NCBI GenBank assembly: GCA_902803365.1
Contig: CADCPU010000363.1
Location: 1 to 6,224 of the forward strand
Direction: 5' to 3'
From: Oscillospiraceae bacterium
GTDB lineage: Bacteria > Bacillota_A > Clostridia > Saccharofermentanales > Saccharofermentanaceae
Length of the DNA stretch: 6,224 nucleotides
A model generated the notes under the pieces. The model ran no database searches. It saw only the letters and a program-made list of their open reading frames with translations, and had not been told where the DNA came from. The position numbers were made by a program, and so were the translations under genes. How positions within the stretch are numbered: the first letter of the stretch is position 1; each line of letters starts with the position of its first letter. Positions 1 through 5,336 of this stretch are shown here, piece after piece.

Positions 1-20
1 ATCAAATGGAGGTGTGTTAG

Positions 21-1196
21 ATGCAGACACGCAAAGGGATATCAGTACTTGGATACGGATGTATGAGATTTACATCCAAGAATAATAAGATCGATTTCGA
101 AAAGGCAGAGAAGGAATTCATGAGAGCTTACGAGCTCGGAGTCAATTACTTCGATACTGCATATATATATCCGGGCAGCGAAGACGTCGTAGGAAGGATC
201 GTTGAGAAGAACGGCATCCGTGACAAGATCAATATAGCGACAAAACTGCCTCAGTATCTCGTCAAGAACCGCGCGGGACTCGACAAGTATTTCAATGAGG
301 AATTGAAGAGATTAAGGACTGATTATGTCGACTACTATCTGATGCACCACATGACCGATTATGCCCAGTGGCAAAAGCTCGAAGAATTGGGTCTTAAGGA
401 ATGGATCGCAGAGAAAAAAGCAGAAGGCAAGATCCGCCATGTCGGCTTTTCATTCCACGGAACTACAGAGGCTTTCCTCAAGATCTTAAATGCATATGAT
501 TGGGAGATGTGCCTCGTTCAGTATAACTATATGGACGAGCATACACAGGCAGGTAAAACGGGTGTTCACGCAGCAGCTGAAAAGGGCATTCCCGTTATGA
601 TAATGGAACCTCTCCGCGGTGGAAAGCTCGTCGACCTTCTCCCTGATAAGGCAAAGCAGCAGATCGCCGCAGCTGCGCACGGTTGGTCACCTGCGGAATG
701 GGCATTCAGATGGCTCTGGGATCAGGAAGATGTCACCTGCGTACTGTCAGGCATGAACTCCATCGAGATGATCGAAGAGAACTGCCGCATTGCCTCCGAA
801 GCAAAGGCAGGATCATTCACCGATACCGAGCGCACGTTCCTTATGGGGATCAAGCAGCATATCCTCGATACGACCAAAGTCAATTGCACCGGATGCAGAT
901 ACTGTATGCCGTGCCCTAAGGGCGTAAATATCCCGGGCATCTTCTCCTGCTATAACCACATGTATTCCGAAGGCAAGAGTTCGGGAAGACTCGAGTATTT
1001 CCAGACGATAGCTTTGAGGAATGATCCGTGCGAAGCTTATCTTTGTGTTCAGTGCGGAAAGTGTGAGAAGCACTGTCCTCAGGAACTGCCGATCAGAGAG
1101 AAATTAAAAGAAGCGGACAAAGCACTTCGTCCGCTCCATTATAAAGTCTTCTATAAGCTTGCCAAACGCGTAATGGTCGGCAAGAAACGTGACTGA
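21..1196 (+). CDS. Aldo/keto reductase with C-terminal 4Fe-4S ferredoxin domain (COG1453-type)
   Basis: Predicted soluble oxidoreductase of 391 aa, probably reducing a carbonyl compound with NAD(P)H or passing electrons through iron-sulfur clusters; the substrate is unknown. The N-terminal TIM-barrel part (about residues 5-280) carries the aldo/keto reductase tetrad: Asp45 and Tyr50 in FDTAYIY, Lys75 in IATK and His109 in YYLMHH. The C-terminal part has two cysteine clusters: C289/C292/C295/C298 in CTGCRYCMPCP and C342/C345/C348/C352 in CVQCGKCEKHCP, each suited to a 4Fe-4S cluster, plus an extra Cys337. This fusion and length fit the COG1453 family common in anaerobes. The ATG at 21 has a strong GGAGGTG at 8-14, which fixes the start. 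The promoter lies left of the window. Its TGA stop touches the stop of the opposing DUF4003 gene. Family is secure; physiological role is not. Confidence 0.93.
   Translation: MQTRKGISVLGYGCMRFTSKNNKIDFEKAEKEFMRAYELGVNYFDTAYIYPGSEDVVGRIVEKNGIRDKINIATKLPQYLVKNRAGLDKYFNEELKRLRTDYVDYYLMHHMTDYAQWQKLEELGLKEWIAEKKAEGKIRHVGFSFHGTTEAFLKILNAYDWEMCLVQYNYMDEHTQAGKTGVHAAAEKGIPVMIMEPLRGGKLVDLLPDKAKQQIAAAAHGWSPAEWAFRWLWDQEDVTCVLSGMNSIEMIEENCRIASEAKAGSFTDTERTFLMGIKQHILDTTKVNCTGCRYCMPCPKGVNIPGIFSCYNHMYSEGKSSGRLEYFQTIALRNDPCEAYLCVQCGKCEKHCPQELPIREKLKEADKALRPLHYKVFYKLAKRVMVGKKRD
1101..1135 (-). terminator. Possible intrinsic terminator of the DUF4003 gene, inside the opposing reductase gene
   Basis: Read on the minus strand, a perfect 7-bp stem (AGCGGAC 1135-1129, GTCCGCT 1118-1112; 10-nt loop) is followed by a T-rich run, TCTTTTAATTT (1111-1101). 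It starts about 60 bp beyond the DUF4003 stop. The T run is interrupted and the stem is modest, and the bases also encode reductase residues, so it may be chance. On the plus strand the stem is not followed by a T run. Confidence 0.33.
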
Positions 1197-2162
1197 TCAC
1201 ATCGTAACGATCGTTACTGTCGCAGCATCATCATCTTCAAGAGAACTGCAGATGACATTGAGTATTACCTGCTTTGCAAGGTAGGTAAGTTTCTTGTTGT
1301 TTGTATATGCTTCGATAACGATGGCAGCAGAGATCATATTCCTGATCTTATCACCGATGCTCCAGTTGCCGAGTCCCTTAACATAGGAAAGCGTGGAGCT
1401 TACTTCGCGTATCTCATTGATAACTGCATGAGGATTCTCACCGAACATACATGCCATGAGCGCGATGATCTCAAGACCCTCAGATGTGAAGTTAAGACGT
1501 GCTGTCTTGAGGTTGTTATGAAGTGCTACGAGCTTGTCAGTCTTGATATCACAACCGCCGTTAAAAACACTCAATGCACATGCGGCATACAATGCTGCGC
1601 TCTTGTTCCTGTAGCGATTGGATACTTCTCTGTAGCAATCTTCGTAATCGCGGGATGCTAAGCTTACGTCCTTACCTGAGAGTGCGAGCAATGCACAATT
1701 TGCGATGTCCTTGCCCCATGCGATCATAGGGTGATTGCTCTTGATATCGTTATAGATCCTGATCGTCTTTGCTACCGTCTCATCATACTCGTGAGGATCA
1801 CAGCACATAAAGATCATTGTTGCTGCGATGATGACTTTGTAAGAATCATGGAAGCCTGCCTTGAGCATCGAATGGATCCTCGTGATATCTTCTACAGCCT
1901 TCTGCTGATCTGCTGAAGAAGCGACTGCAGCAGTTACGATATCCTTGGCATATCCGGATCTTAAGAGCGAGAAGAAACTCGCATTGATCTTGATGATCCT
2001 CTGAGCTTCCCTGTATGCTTCAGTCTCTGTAACCGGCTCGTGTCCGATCATAAGGGATGCCATCATCACTGCGTACTTGTCACCGCTCCAACGGCATACA
2101 GGCTGTGCATTTCTAAACTCTGCGATAAAGTTATCTGTTATTCTTTTTGTCTCACTATTCAT
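1197..2162 (-). CDS. DUF4003 family protein of unknown function
   Basis: A 321-aa, probably cytoplasmic and largely alpha-helical protein with no signal peptide or clear membrane segment. The pattern of an N-terminal block with SFFSLLRSG (about 61-69), a helix pair followed by LKAGFHDSYKV (about 101-111), then a second similar block (IRIYNDIKSNHPMIAWGKD, about 133-151) resembles DUF4003 proteins of Bacillota, from memory. The length also fits. No catalytic motif is visible, and no function is known for the family. The ATG at 2162-2160 is preceded by AAGGGGAG (2178-2171) with 8 nt spacing. The gene follows the phosphoribosyltransferase after 98 bp, so it could be read from the same transcript. 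A TATAAG (2203-2198) could be its own -10 box, but no good -35 goes with it. The last codons contain a 14-bp palindrome. Stop is TGA. Confidence 0.72.
   Translation of the reverse strand: MNSETKRITDNFIAEFRNAQPVCRWSGDKYAVMMASLMIGHEPVTETEAYREAQRIIKINASFFSLLRSGYAKDIVTAAVASSADQQKAVEDITRIHSMLKAGFHDSYKVIIAATMIFMCCDPHEYDETVAKTIRIYNDIKSNHPMIAWGKDIANCALLALSGKDVSLASRDYEDCYREVSNRYRNKSAALYAACALSVFNGGCDIKTDKLVALHNNLKTARLNFTSEGLEIIALMACMFGENPHAVINEIREVSSTLSYVKGLGNWSIGDKIRNMISAAIVIEAYTNNKKLTYLAKQVILNVICSSLEDDDAATVTIVTM
1204..1217. repeat. Perfect 14-bp palindrome at the convergent gene junction
   Basis: GTAACGATCGTTAC reads identically on both strands and lies 5 bp inside the DUF4003 stop codon (1197-1199), encoding part of its VTIVTM tail. 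As RNA it could form only a 5-bp stem with a GAUC loop, and neither strand has a following T run, so it is not a standard terminator. It may be a protein-binding site or chance. Confidence 0.5.
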
Positions 2163-2260
2163 ATTCTTATCTCCCCTTTAAGGTCACTTGTTTTATGCTT
2201 ATATGCTAACAACTAAGATTAAAGGAAAAGTAAAGAAAGATTTTAAATCGGTATAAGATT

Positions 2261-2821
2261 TCAGTTCTTCGGGTTCCCCTCTCGATCGAACAGCGGCACC
2301 TTATGAAGGAACTTGATATCGGTACGAAGTGCAGCGTTACCTTCTGCAAGGACTGCTACCTTGCCTGCTACGATCCCGCCCGCGATATCGACCAGCGCCT
2401 CCATGGCACGAAGCGATCCGCCTGTTGAGATGACGTCATCTATAAGAAGGATGCGCTTTCCCTTGATAAGAGATGCGTCATCACTTCCAAGGTAGAGTTT
2501 CTGAAGTCCCTGAGTCGTGATAGAAGAATCATCAACGTGGATCGGATCGGGCATATAGTTCTTGGCGCCTTTTCGAGCGACAAAATACTTAGTGGCGCCT
2601 GACTGCCTTGCCATCTCGTGGATGAGCGGTATGCCCTTGGCTTCCGCGGTGAGCATGTAATCATACTCATCGGCGGGAACCAGATCGAGCATCTTCTCTG
2701 CTGCTTTGACTGTCACCTCGTAATCACCGAAGCAGATAAAAGCAGCGATATATGTATCTTCATCGACCTTGCAAAGTGGAAGTTTCCTCTTAAGGCCTGC
2801 TATCTCCATCTCATATTCCAT
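2261..2821 (-). CDS. Purine-type (Apt/Xpt-like) phosphoribosyltransferase
   Basis: A 186-aa cytoplasmic type I phosphoribosyltransferase (COG0503 style) that should join a base, probably a purine, to PRPP in nucleotide salvage. The PRPP-binding signature LLIDDVISTGGS spans residues 125-136, with the acidic pair D128-D129 and the glycine loop after it. TAEAKGIPL (58-66) and ARKGAK (82-87) match the conserved blocks of adenine/xanthine phosphoribosyltransferases. Which base is used cannot be told from sequence, so no symbol is given. The frame is open 19 codons further up to an ATG at 2878, but that start would overlap the dehydrogenase and lies upstream of the best ribosome binding site; AAGAGGT at 2836-2830 sits 8 nt before the ATG at 2821. 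The gene follows the dehydrogenase by 13 bp and is almost certainly co-transcribed. Stop is TGA. The bacterial partner of this pair is unusual; no metabolic link is evident. Confidence 0.87.
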   Translation of the reverse strand: MEYEMEIAGLKRKLPLCKVDEDTYIAAFICFGDYEVTVKAAEKMLDLVPADEYDYMLTAEAKGIPLIHEMARQSGATKYFVARKGAKNYMPDPIHVDDSSITTQGLQKLYLGSDDASLIKGKRILLIDDVISTGGSLRAMEALVDIAGGIVAGKVAVLAEGNAALRTDIKFLHKVPLFDREGNPKN

Positions 2822-2829
2822 AGTCTTGT

Positions 2830-2836
2830 ACCTCTT
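2830..2836 (-). promoter_or_regulatory. Ribosome binding site of the phosphoribosyltransferase, overlapping the dehydrogenase stop
   Basis: AAGAGGT on the minus strand, 8 nt before the ATG at 2821. Its first two bases (2836-2835) are part of the TAA stop (2837-2835) of the dehydrogenase. This arrangement decides the downstream start in favour of the shorter protein and suggests translational coupling. Confidence 0.7.
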
Positions 2837-4010
2837 ATGAATTAGCGCAGCGGTAGATCTTGAGTGCGAGATCGGCATCGATCGGCCTGATCCTGGACAG
2901 TTTGATAGTGTCGTTCATCGTAGCATCGAGAGCAAGTGCCTTAAGGTCATCCTCGGACGGATCGATACCGAGTTCCTTAAGGCTCGTCGGCATACCGATG
3001 GAAGCAAAATATTCAACGGTCTTCTTGATGCCGAGTTCTGCACATGTCTTATCGTCTGCTTCGTCGATCGACCATACTTTCCTTGCAAATCTTGCAAAGC
3101 GAGGGAGTGCGTCAGTATAAAGTTCCTCAGCCCATGAACCCCAAACGGCAGCAAGAGATGCACCGTGTGTCGCACCGTACTTTGCAGAGAGCGCATGACC
3201 GAACTTATGAACCGAGAAGTCCTTGCCGCGGCCGCATTCGGTCAGGTTGTTATGTGAGAGGCTCGAAGCCCAGAATATCTCACACATAGCATCATAATCA
3301 TTCGGGTCTTCAAGGACGAGCTTGCCGTTCGTGATGACGGTCCTCAAAAGGCCCTCTGCGATCTCATCCGTAAGTCCGCTATAGACACCCGGAATAAAAT
3401 ATCTCTCCATTGTGTGCATCATGATATCGGTAATGCCTGCAGCGAGCTGATACTTCGGAAGCGTTGAACCGAGCGCAGGATCAACGATCGCGAACCTGCA
3501 TCTGTTAAAGTCTGTATTGATGCCTGACTTCTTGCCGATAGTCTCGTTAGTCAATACAGCCGAGTCGCTCATCTCGCTTCCTGCCGCAGCCATCGTGAGG
3601 ACTGCGCCTACAGGCAGAGACTTTGTAAGAGGGATCTTCTTAGTCCAGAGATCCCACAGGGCACATTCGGGATTTGCCGCACCGTGTGCTATGGCCTTTG
3701 CTGTATCGATGGCACTTCCGCCTCCGACACCGATTATAAGATCAGCTCCGAATGCGACTGCTTTCTTAACACCTGCTTCCGCATGTGCAAGCGTAGGGTT
3801 CGGCTTAGCACCTCCGAACTCTTCGAATGCCACGCCGGCCTTGCTGAGAGAATCAGTAACGCGCTTCAAAAGTCCGCTCTTAACAACGCTCTCCTTACCG
3901 TAAACGAGTAATGCCTTAGTTCCGTATCTTGCTGCTGCCTCACCTGTCTGATCTTCGGTATCTCTTCCGAAGATGACTTCCGTGGGAGCGAAATATCTGA
4001 AATTATCCAT
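2835..4010 (-). CDS. Iron-containing alcohol dehydrogenase, YqhD/butanol-dehydrogenase type
   Basis: A 391-aa cytoplasmic enzyme of the iron-containing (group III) alcohol dehydrogenases, expected to interconvert aldehydes and alcohols with NAD(P)H in fermentation or aldehyde detoxification. The nucleotide-binding motif GVGGGSAIDTAK is at 94-105. Probable metal ligands are D195, H199, H268 and H282, each one position after the Asp194/His198/His267/His281 known for E. coli YqhD; H272 is also conserved. The coenzyme loop reads YGKES at 37-41 instead of the YGGGS I recall for YqhD, which could alter NADPH preference. The ATG at 4010 has GGAGG (4021-4017) with 6 nt spacing. The length is complete. 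It is first in a two-gene unit with the phosphoribosyltransferase and transcribed from the divergent region 4011-4092. Family is certain; substrate and coenzyme are inferred only. Stop is TAA. Confidence 0.95.
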   Translation of the reverse strand: MDNFRYFAPTEVIFGRDTEDQTGEAAARYGTKALLVYGKESVVKSGLLKRVTDSLSKAGVAFEEFGGAKPNPTLAHAEAGVKKAVAFGADLIIGVGGGSAIDTAKAIAHGAANPECALWDLWTKKIPLTKSLPVGAVLTMAAAGSEMSDSAVLTNETIGKKSGINTDFNRCRFAIVDPALGSTLPKYQLAAGITDIMMHTMERYFIPGVYSGLTDEIAEGLLRTVITNGKLVLEDPNDYDAMCEIFWASSLSHNNLTECGRGKDFSVHKFGHALSAKYGATHGASLAAVWGSWAEELYTDALPRFARFARKVWSIDEADDKTCAELGIKKTVEYFASIGMPTSLKELGIDPSEDDLKALALDATMNDTIKLSRIRPIDADLALKIYRCANS

Positions 4011-4039
4011 ATCTTTCCTCCGTTCTTTCTTATGTCCAT

Positions 4040-4045
4040 ATTATA
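4040..4045 (-). promoter_or_regulatory. Candidate -10 box of the dehydrogenase promoter
   Basis: A perfect TATAAT on the minus strand, placing a transcription start near 4033 and giving a leader of about 22 nt that includes the GGAGG site. No good -35 hexamer lies 16-18 bp upstream; that interval (about 4062-4069) falls within the palindrome at 4058-4073, consistent with a regulator- or activator-dependent promoter. Confidence 0.5.
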
Positions 4046-4053
4046 TGACAAGT

Positions 4054-4082
4054 TTGCTTCGATTAATATCGAATAGTATACT
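4054..4082 (+). promoter_or_regulatory. Candidate promoter of the ATPase gene giving a leaderless mRNA
   Basis: TTGCTT (4054-4059, a partial -35) and TATACT (4077-4082, one mismatch to TATAAT) are separated by exactly 17 bp. Transcription would begin around A4090, only about 3 nt before the ATG at 4093. No ribosome binding site precedes this ATG, which agrees with a leaderless message. Confidence 0.5.
4058..4073. promoter_or_regulatory. Palindromic candidate operator between divergent promoters
   Basis: TTCGAT-TAAT-ATCGAA: 6-bp inverted arms around a 4-bp centre. It occupies most of the spacer of the ATPase promoter and the -35 region of the dehydrogenase promoter, so a bound protein could affect both genes. 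The word TTCGATTA recurs at 5288-5295 in the promoter of the HTH gene. Confidence 0.45.
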
Positions 4083-4092
4083 TTGACTTATC

Positions 4093-4812
4093 ATGCTGGA
4101 CAGATCATCGCTTTACATAGGAGATATATCGATAGATTGGGAGGAGATCCCGAGCGACAGTTATCTGAGGGATATCAGGAGTATCGCCTCCATCGATACG
4201 CTGTCCTTAAATAAGCCTGTCACCTTCTTTGTCGGCGAGAACGGCACCGGCAAATCGACGCTTCTTGAAGCAATAGCAGTAGCCTTCGGTTTTAATCCCG
4301 AAGGCGGCACGAAGAACTATTCATTTTCGACTTATGATTCGCATTCTATGCTCTCTGAGGCGATACGCATATCCAAAGGATACAAGAGATCCGACTGGGG
4401 ATTCTTCCTCAGAGCTGAGAGTTTCTATAATGTCGCGACGGCTGAAGAAGAGTATTCGAAAATAAGCGGCGTCCCTCTCCATCTTCACGAGAGATCACAC
4501 GGCGAGAGTTTTCTTGCCATGCTCAAAAAGCAATTCAGGTCACGCGGCGTATATCTTCTCGATGAGCCTGAAGCAGCGCTATCTCCTCAGCGCCAGCTGA
4601 CTTTGCTCGCAGAAATAATGAACTGCGTCGATAACGACTGCCAGTTCATCATATCCACTCATTCGCCTATCCTCTTGGGTCTTACGGACAGCGAGATATT
4701 CAGTTTTGACGATGACACTCTTCATACCGTGAGTTATGAAGAGACATCCGCTTATCAGATCACCAGACTCTTTCTCGATCATCGCAAGAAGATGCTCGAT
4801 GAACTCAGATAA
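4093..4812 (+). CDS. ABC-like AAA family ATPase (COG3910 type)
   Basis: A 239-aa soluble ATPase of the Rad50/SMC/ABC-related class that lacks a long coiled coil; it probably dimerises around ATP, but its target is unknown. Visible motifs in order are Walker A GENGTGKST (48-56), the family block GFNPEGGTKNYSFST (66-80), RAESFYNVA (107-115), an ABC-signature-like SHGES (135-139), Walker B with D-loop VYLLDEPEAALS (153-164), and the switch histidine H190 in STHSPILLG. Length is normal for COG3910-like stand-alone ATPases. No nuclease, TOPRIM or other effector domain is attached and no defence partner is next to it, so a phage-defence role is not supported. The only usable start is ATG 4093: an in-frame TGA lies at 4084-4086. 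No Shine-Dalgarno precedes the ATG. It ends 3 bp from the stop of the opposing HTH gene. Stop is TAA. Confidence 0.88.
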   Translation: MLDRSSLYIGDISIDWEEIPSDSYLRDIRSIASIDTLSLNKPVTFFVGENGTGKSTLLEAIAVAFGFNPEGGTKNYSFSTYDSHSMLSEAIRISKGYKRSDWGFFLRAESFYNVATAEEEYSKISGVPLHLHERSHGESFLAMLKKQFRSRGVYLLDEPEAALSPQRQLTLLAEIMNCVDNDCQFIISTHSPILLGLTDSEIFSFDDDTLHTVSYEETSAYQITRLFLDHRKKMLDELR

Positions 4813-4815
4813 GAC

Positions 4816-5259
4816 TTACTTCCAATGGTTGAGCTCTGAGAGATAACCGTCATACTGCGAGCGTCTCTCTTCATCAGTGAGATTCTCCGGATTAGGCATA
4901 TGACCCATCAGGAATTCAATAAGGGATGCTTTTGTCGAATAAACGAACTTACCGCCCTCATAGCACCACTTGCAGTAGTCTTCGTTAAAGTCACCTTCGA
5001 CTTCACGGCTGATCATGTCGTCTTCATTGAGCGGCATTCCGCAGCACTGACAGATGAGTTTTCGAGGCGAACCCAAAAGAGTATTGATCGAGACATCGAA
5101 TTCCTTCGAGATCAGCTTCAAAGTCTCTGTATTGGGAAGCCTCTAACCTGTTTCCCAGAGGCTTACTGCCTGCCTTGTGACGAGAACTCTCTCCGCCATC
5201 TGATCCTGTGTAAGTCCGTGCTTTTCCCTTATGCTCTTAAAGATATTTTTGTCTTCCAT
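4816..5259 (-). pseudogene. Cro/C1-type HTH + zinc-ribbon regulator interrupted by an in-frame TAG
   Basis: Read through, this is a 147-codon gene. Residues about 5-63 form a Cro/C1-type helix-turn-helix (GLTQDQMAERV 15-25, TRQAVSLWETG 28-38), followed by a zinc ribbon with C70-x2-C73 in CQCCGMP and C96-x2-C99 in CKWC, as in the putative zinc-ribbon family PF12674, ending in HWK. Codon 39 is TAG (5145-5143), at a variable position just after WETG, usually Glu or Lys in relatives as I recall; GAG or AAG would need one base change. Both sides stay in frame and well conserved, and the ATG at 5259 has GGAGGTG (5272-5266) with 6 nt spacing and a good promoter. The 3' part could start only at a TTG (5121) without a clear ribosome binding site. 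It may be a recent pseudogene, a read-through gene, or a base error. Final stop is TAA. Confidence 0.82.
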
Positions 5260-5273
5260 GTATCGCACCTCCG

Positions 5274-5293
5274 TTCGATCTTTATGATTCGAT
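5274..5293. repeat. Two TTCGAT direct repeats in the HTH gene promoter
   Basis: TTCGAT occurs at 5274-5279 and 5288-5293, a 14-bp period, between the ribosome binding site and the -10 box of the HTH gene; the second copy overlaps the -10 box. It could be an autoregulatory operator. The wider stretch 5273-5300 starts with GTTC and ends with GAAC, an imperfect inverted repeat. Confidence 0.35.
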
Positions 5294-5320
5294 TATGAAC
5301 CTTAAGATGCGACAAGACAA
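5292..5320 (-). promoter_or_regulatory. Promoter of the HTH + zinc-ribbon gene
   Basis: On the minus strand TTGTCT (5320-5315, 4 of 6 to TTGACA) and CATAAT (5297-5292, 5 of 6 to TATAAT) are 17 bp apart. The predicted start near 5285 leaves a leader of about 25 nt containing GGAGGTG. This is the best-formed promoter in the window and implies the gene is, or recently was, transcribed separately from the hydrolase. Confidence 0.58.
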
Positions 5321-5335
5321 GCAACTCGCTGTTGC
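5321..5335 (-). terminator. Weak hairpin just after the hydrolase gene, possible terminator
   Basis: GCAAC-AGCGA-GTTGC on the minus strand, a perfect 5-bp stem with a 5-nt loop, beginning 1 nt after the hydrolase TGA and followed by TTGTCTTGT. The stem is short and the T run interrupted, so termination would be weak; the same downstream bases include the -35 box of the next gene. Confidence 0.28.
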
Positions 5336-5336
5336 A

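Noticed and set aside
2163..2260. Possible terminator and promoter between the phosphoribosyltransferase and DUF4003 genes (weak GATTTAAAATC stem with a following pyrimidine run; TATAAG at 2203-2198).
   Set aside because: The stem is entirely AT-rich apart from its ends, and no -35 box stands 16-18 bp from the TATAAG. The pyrimidine-rich tract alone proves neither.
2822..2878. Longer start (ATG 2878) for the phosphoribosyltransferase.
   Set aside because: It would overlap the end of the dehydrogenase, the extra 19 residues do not look like family sequence, and the ATG at 2821 has a well-spaced AAGAGGT.
3517..3903. Long open frame (128 codons) on the plus strand opposite the dehydrogenase.
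   Set aside because: It is a shadow of the strongly conserved dehydrogenase frame, with low-complexity, Ser/Ala/Pro-rich translation and no recognisable domain.
4093..4812. ATPase as part of a phage-defence system (OLD/Gabija/retron-like).
   Set aside because: It has ABC-type motifs but no TOPRIM, nuclease or other effector domain, and its neighbours are metabolic or regulatory. The stand-alone COG3910 type is a housekeeping-like, widespread gene.
4838..4869. GAGAGA/TCTCTC inverted repeat downstream of the ATPase stop as a terminator.
   Set aside because: The 6-bp arms are separated by a 20-nt loop and no T run follows.
4900..5298. Plus-strand open frame of 132 codons across the HTH gene and its promoter.
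   Set aside because: It is antisense to a recognisable HTH + zinc-ribbon protein, has no ribosome binding site of note, and its translation shows no known domain.
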